Shown here one piece after another: positions 59,531 through 64,000 of a stretch of DNA of 64,000 bases. This DNA comes from Panaeolus papilionaceus (taxonomy: Eukaryota > Basidiomycota > Agaricomycetes > Agaricales), in contig JADNRZ010000020.1 of the NCBI GenBank assembly GCA_015501605.1, positions 806,001-870,000 of the forward strand, in the 5' to 3' direction. Each line of letters begins with the position of its first letter. The first letter of the stretch is position 1. The notes under the pieces are model-generated. The model ran no database searches. It saw only the letters and a list, made by a program, of their open reading frames with translations, and was not told the DNA's origin. The translations under genes and the position numbers were made by a program.

Positions 59531-60063
59531 AGATCTGTGCTCGCACAGATCGCTCTTCTTGGTCACGTGAGCGAGCCGCAACACTCGCCATCCATTCCAC
59601 TCCGTATCTGTATTATCTTTACCGCCTCGCTTTCTCGCCGGTTCAGCGTCTCTCGCTCGGCTCTCTATATCTTTATCCTTTTAATTTCTTTTCCCACCCA
59701 CCCTCTCCTTCTAACCTGGTAAGAAGATTCACGGCTAATACCATCTGAGTTCATCTCTTCTCTCTGCTTGAAAAAGTCTCAACCAAATCACACCCTTAGA
59801 TATGAGGGTATTTTGGTTTGGTGTGATGAGATATAAGTTAACCATTGTACCCTCTCTCATCTGTGCAGGTTCGAGTGGTAGCCTAGGGGTAGAGAGCCAT
59901 TGGTCACGGTGGGGCGCATCCTCATCCGACCATTGGCTCTTGACCTGGGAAGTGGGGCAGTGGTCTTCGGGCCATCGCCCTCTTTCCACCCCCAAGCTGT
60001 AGCCTCTAGGCTACTACCTCCTCTGGATGACGAGCGAACGGAAAGACGCAAGAACGTCAATCC
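59531..60063 (+). repeat. Dispersed repeat with palindromic head, copy 2
   Basis: Begins with the AGATCTGTGC palindrome. Later blocks (TTTTAATTTCTTTTCCCACC, GGGGCGCATCCTCATCC, GGAAAGACGCAAGAACG) match copy 1 in order. It interrupts the 3' flank of hydrolase copy 3 relative to the flank of copy 5: similarity stops at CCAATCAACTG (59519 / 63864) and resumes at GATCATTCAACCCTCGAGG (60063 / 63875). Confidence 0.65.
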
Positions 60064-61155
60064 GATCATTCAACCCTCGAGGCAGATTGAAGCGACCAAA
60101 GCGCAACTTGGCGGGGAACTGCTGTTAGCAGTTAGGTAGAGACACACCTGGGAGTACTGGGTTCTTCGTCGCTCTGAATTTTGAGAATTGCATCGAGACT
60201 CGATACCACGCTTCCGCCGACTACACCATAGGGAATGTCGGCGGAGAGCACCTTGGTTTCGAAGGATAAATTTGAGTCCAGAAGGAATCTAAATTTGTTT
60301 CCGACAACGCTCAATCGGCCGGGTGTAAACGTGGGAAAGATGACATCACCTTTTGGAGTTGACAGTTTTGTACCTTGCAGACAACCATCATGGAAAACGG
60401 CACCGACGCAATCCAACCTACGAGTTACACCGACCTTGATTCACGAGATCTAACCGGATAGTTAGGTAGGCAGGAATGGGAGAGGGAGAACGGAACAGCG
60501 ACAGTGGTTGGAGCTGTCCCTTCCTTGGACGAGAGACGAGAGGCGAGGACGGCTGAACCCCCTCGTTTATTGCTCTCTCCCCACCTAAGAAATCTGGTCG
60601 AGGCGTGAATAAGTGAAGGGTTGTCAGGGGGGTGGGTGGGTAAAAATAAAATTAACAGATACAAACTAAATGATTATGAATATGACGAGCTACGAGCGAC
60701 GAGAAATTACTAGCGATGAGAGAGAATATGGAGTAAGAAGTGAAGGATAGAACTGGCTTAGGCTAAGGAAATCGTGTAAGCTGCCCGACCCGCGTGATCA
60801 AGAAGGTGAAAGTGGACTTCGTCCAGGACTCCAGGTTCTTCCATAATATTAGACAATCGTAGTGGGCTTCGTGGGCTTCTATCTTTATCAACTGTTGACG
60901 AGATTCCCACTGACGCGCCTTAGCGCGGCGCTTAGTTGTTTCATTCATAGATCAGATATCTTTGGCTCATCCCCGAGGCTCTTGATAATGTAGTTATAAA
61001 TCATGCTACATAGTTCTTCCAGTACATGTATAAGCCTAGATACAGGAAGGCAAATATCACTTATCATTTTATCCTACCCATACACCACTGTTCACAATAT
61101 CAAAATCACAAAAGGCTATAGTCTTTCACGACGTCAATAGCATCTCACCACCACC
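60064..61155. other. Intergenic, 1.1 kb, repeat-related
   Basis: A minus-strand open frame (60416-60132, about 94 aa, TPGRLSVVGNKFRFLLDSNL) has a partial match at 63915-64000, so it may be part of a repeat or a decayed gene; no family is recognised. Near 60780-60830 is another CTTCTTGATCACGCG-like block on the minus strand. Confidence 0.4.
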
Positions 61156-62554
61156 ATGACATCCACCAAAACCTTCGTATTCGACCCAAGACCTACGTAC
61201 CCCTATGTAGTTGCTGTGAAACGTTATTGGATTGAAGACTCACCATATCTGAACGACAAGGACGCCTTGACGCTCATATTTGCGCATGGGACGGGATTTC
61301 ACAAAGAACTATGGGAACCTGTCATTGACGACTTGTACACTGCGAGCGCTCGCGGTGGAGGACATGTGAAGATTAGGGAAATCTGGACCATCGACTGTCC
61401 AAACCACGGAGAATCCACAAGGCTTAACGCGGAAGCATTGAATGTAGGACCTAATCAAGTCTGTGAGTGTTAGACTATTGCCTGTATGAGAATATGCTGA
61501 CGTCGTTGACCGTGGTGATAGTCGCATGGGAGGAGTATAGCAGGAGCATTCACCTGTTTTTGAACGGTCTTGGGACCGGTGTCGAAGGTGTTAACTTCTC
61601 TGACCACAAGCTAGTTGGTGTTGGACTTTCAATGGGTGCTGTATCATTGTAGGTCCACGACTCATCCTGGTGTCGTCCCATGTAAACCTGTTGCATAGAT
61701 GTCTCGCCCTCGGGTTTTATCCGAAGATTACATGGCACGCCCTTGTGCTATGTGAGCCAATGATCATGCCACCTAAGTACGCCAAAGGTGTGGGCGACAT
61801 GCTCGCTAACGGGGCAGCGAACCGTCGAGATATCTGGCCATCTAGAGAGGAAGCATACCAGGTTTTCACGTCTCGTGGTACGTGGAAGACATGGGACCCA
61901 AGGACTAGAAAGCTATTTGTGGTGAGTTTTATTTTGCCTTCATGCACTATACAGCTGACTAAAGTAAACACCCACCGGCACAGAAATATGGTCTGGTAGC
62001 TCTGCCAACCATGGAATATCCCGACAAGGAGGGAGTGACGCTTGCATGTTCTAAAGTGCAGGAAGCGGTATGTTTTCTACTCTTTCAACACTCATGAACC
62101 TTTACTGATTCTCGACGCGTAGGCTTGCTATCGCGGCAGTGCTGGGTCATTCCGCGTGTACGCAGGCTTGAAACACGTAGTTAAGCAGTTCCCGACACAC
62201 ATCATGTATGGCGCTGTAGACGATTATCTGTGAGTTTCGAAATCACCCTTACCATGCGGTCTATTTGCAAATATTGATTTTTATTGCGCGACCTAGTCCT
62301 GCTGAGGTTAAAGACGCCGTCGTGAACGAATCGGCAGGAGGCATCCAGAACCTTGCATCATTCACACGGGTCCAGGGAGGAGGTCATCTAGTGCGTTAGA
62401 CGATTGCGCGACGCAGCGTCCTACGATAATTCTAACTGTCATATCTTTAAAGGTGCCTCTGATGAACCCAACTGGAGTGGCGGAACAGATATACAAGTCG
62501 CTTTTGGCCGAATCGGGGCCTTCAAGATCGCGGGTTGGTCGCACAAAGCTATGA
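61156..62554 (+). CDS. Alpha/beta hydrolase, predicted peroxisomal (array copy 4)
   Basis: Seven exons with the array's intron positions (first donor GTGAGT near 61462, acceptors near 61521, 61699, 61983, 62123, 62297, 62453). Motifs: FVFDPRPTYPYVVAVKRYWI, FAHGTGFH, WEEYSRSIHLFLNGLGTG, elbow GVGLSMGAVS, RRDIWPSREEAYQVF, YGAVDDYL and GGGHL. The residue before the nucleophile is Leu where the other copies have His; Gly-x-Ser-x-Gly is still satisfied. It ends GRTKL, a PTS1-like tripeptide. Its promoter does not share the block found in copies 2, 3 and 5. Confidence 0.84.
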
Positions 62555-63059
62555 GTCGCCACCGTGGCTAGCGAGTTCTAAAGATGAGTACCGGAGGGGA
62601 GCATAAGTCTGACTACGAGAGAATAGGAGGGGTGTAATAGGAATCTGTATGTATGGGAGGTCGTCATCCTGGTCTTAACATCGTACAAATGATCAAAAAT
62701 ATTGTATTCTCGCCTTCCTCGACAGTTTCAAAGGCCCAGTTAGACGCCGTTCACTTCACGTTTGAGCTTTTTCTTAATTTTGCCTTTGTATTTGGACTGC
62801 ATCCCTCATTCAAGTCGTTCGTCTAGAGCCAATATATATTGCCGCATCTTTAACAAAGCCCAAGGCTTGATTTACAGAACTCAACAACGAATATACCGAT
62901 TCGATGCTAAAAACAATCACTACGTCAGATGACTGACGACATTCGACCTAGACGTGTGTGCCTGGACTGGTATTATGAGAGCGATCAACTCGTATCTGGA
63001 TGTATAAATAGCATTTTTGGAAAGGCCTCATAAACGTCGCTTCATTCCCTCCCACTACG
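62555..63059. promoter_or_regulatory. Intergenic region with the copy 5 promoter
   Basis: The last 90 bp repeat the shared block: GAGAGCGATCAACTCGTATC then TGGATGTATAAATAG (62976-63011), followed by CCTCATAAACGTCGCTTCAT. Confidence 0.6.
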
Positions 63060-63616
63060 ATGTCAAAAGCATCGGGACTCTGAAGGAAAACTTTCGTCTT
63101 TGACCCAAGGCCCATTTTCCCCTATTTTTATGTCGTAAAACGCTACTGGATAGAAGGGTCACCCCCATTTGAACGACAATGATGCATTGACTTTGTTCTT
63201 TGCTCACGGAACCGGACTTCACAAGGAGATATGGGAGCCAATCATTTGATCTCGGGTCGGGAAGATGATTATAATTATCGGTCCGTATTCCACCCTTCCC
63301 AGTATGAACATTTTGATATACCCATGTTCCTTTTCATTTTTTCCCTAGTCCAATTAATATCAAAGAAGCGCTCGTATACAAAGCAGCAGGAGGCATCGAA
63401 AATCTTGCTTTGTCGACTAAGGTTGAGCTAGGAGGGCACCTGGTGCGTCGATTTCCAAAGTTGCTCATAACGAAAAGTCTATGGTCCGATTAAACTGTCC
63501 TCAAGGTTCCCCAATCCAACCCAAAAAAAAATAGCGGAACAAATCTACGACATTCTGCTATCTCATTTGACCCCAGAACATCACGACTTGATAATGCCAG
63601 TGCTGCGAAGCTTTGA
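63060..63616 (+). pseudogene. Alpha/beta hydrolase pseudogene (array copy 5)
   Basis: Begins ATGTCAAAAGCATCGGGACT like copy 2, but has a stop at codon 8 (ACTCTGAAGG), a one-base shift near 63170 and an internal deletion. The deletion fuses the GGAGCCAATCATT of exon 1 to the TGATCTCGGG of exon 5, removing the nucleophile region. The remaining 3' exons (REDDYNY, GGIENLAL, GGHL) follow copy 3 and still end with a SAAKL-type terminus before TGA 63614-63616. Confidence 0.85.
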
Positions 63617-64000
63617 GAATCTAGAGAGTGACAACATTTAGTAACTGTATTATTATCTCAGACCAAGTGTACTGCAAGTCCGTTGTGACCTCCCCCAGAT
63701 ATATCGCATGGTCACTGGTCAGTCGTATCCTGTCAAGGAATAGATCCTACGTTACGACCAGATACACTGGAAGTGAAGCTCTTGAAGTTGCACATGCGAG
63801 ACACAGAAAATAAACTAAGATTAAGCTATTAATTAGGCTTAGTTGCGTCCAATCAACTGGTCTATGATGATCTGATCATTCAACCCTCGAGGAGCTCCAG
63901 GCTTGAGAAATACTTGATAAAACGCCACCCAACCGGGTTGTACGTGTGGGAAAGATGGCCTTACCTTTTGGGGTTGAAATGACGGCTTTGTACCTTGAAG
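63617..64000. repeat. Duplicated 3' flank of hydrolase copy 3
   Basis: Matches 59300-59520 closely (CGTTACGACCAGATACACTG, GCACATGCGAGACACAGAAA, GTCCAATCAACTG), then joins sequence matching 60063 onward without the dispersed repeat. Confidence 0.75.

Noticed and set aside
60132..60416. Minus-strand 94-residue frame as a real gene
   Set aside because: Partial second match near 63915-64000 and lack of start context suggest repeat-derived or decayed sequence; kept only as a note.
36779..63616. P450, secreted proteins and hydrolases as one secondary-metabolite cluster
   Set aside because: No backbone synthase, and unrelated F-box genes lie between; proximity alone is not enough.

Overview
This window is nuclear DNA of a filamentous basidiomycete, most likely an Agaricomycete (mushroom-forming fungus). 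The evidence is genes on both strands broken by many 50-90 bp GT-AG introns, short intergenic distances, an expanded F-box family, an AA9 (lytic polysaccharide monooxygenase-type) gene, an HsbA-like secreted protein, the ADP1-type ABC transporter with EGF-like repeats, and a family of extracellular-domain/one-TM proteins typical of that group. No rRNA, tRNA, CRISPR or prokaryotic operon structure was recognised. Species cannot be named from sequence alone.

Layout. 0-5 kb: 3' end of a ferritin-like Rds1-type gene, a tandem pair of F-box-like genes (one dead), and a mitochondrial membrane protein. 5-13.5 kb: a small Cys-rich secreted protein, the ADP1-type ABC transporter divergent from ALG12 (ER N-glycan mannosyltransferase), and a small soluble protein. 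14-18.2 kb: an HsbA-like secreted protein and an AA9-family gene split by a 1,700 bp transposon. 18.5-22.8 kb: a basic, probably nuclear protein, a CENP-B-type HTH protein and, convergent to it, a chromodomain protein. 25.9-28.5 kb: an Sfp1-like zinc-finger regulator surrounded by long non-coding DNA. 31-33 kb: a TA-flanked inverted-repeat element and an F-box relic. 33.4-38.8 kb: a one-TM surface protein and a cytochrome P450. 39.7-46.2 kb: four intact F-box-type genes. 46.5-64 kb: an array of alpha/beta hydrolases (four intact, one fragment, one pseudogene), interrupted by a ~1.4 kb inverted duplication carrying two copies of a secreted protein gene around a repeat-rich spacer.

Main observations. 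(1) The AA9 gene at 15182-18209 is interrupted by a non-autonomous, hAT-like element with an exact 8 bp target duplication. Both sides join in frame across the duplication, so the gene was open before insertion. The predicted protein nevertheless lacks histidines at every position where the copper-binding histidine brace and the second-sphere His are expected. (2) Every hydrolase in the array ends in a C-terminal tripeptide of peroxisomal PTS1 type (ARL, SKL, PKL, TKL; the pseudogene still ends AKL), and three copies share a promoter block. (3) A small secreted Cys-rich protein exists as two divergent copies with identical predicted proteins on the arms of an inverted duplication; a fragment of the adjacent hydrolase shows that the duplicated block was once larger. 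(4) A CENP-B-type DNA-binding protein and a chromodomain protein are convergent neighbours.

Genes were modelled by eye from open frames, splice signals and family knowledge. Intron positions checked for phase are stated; other gene extents are approximate.
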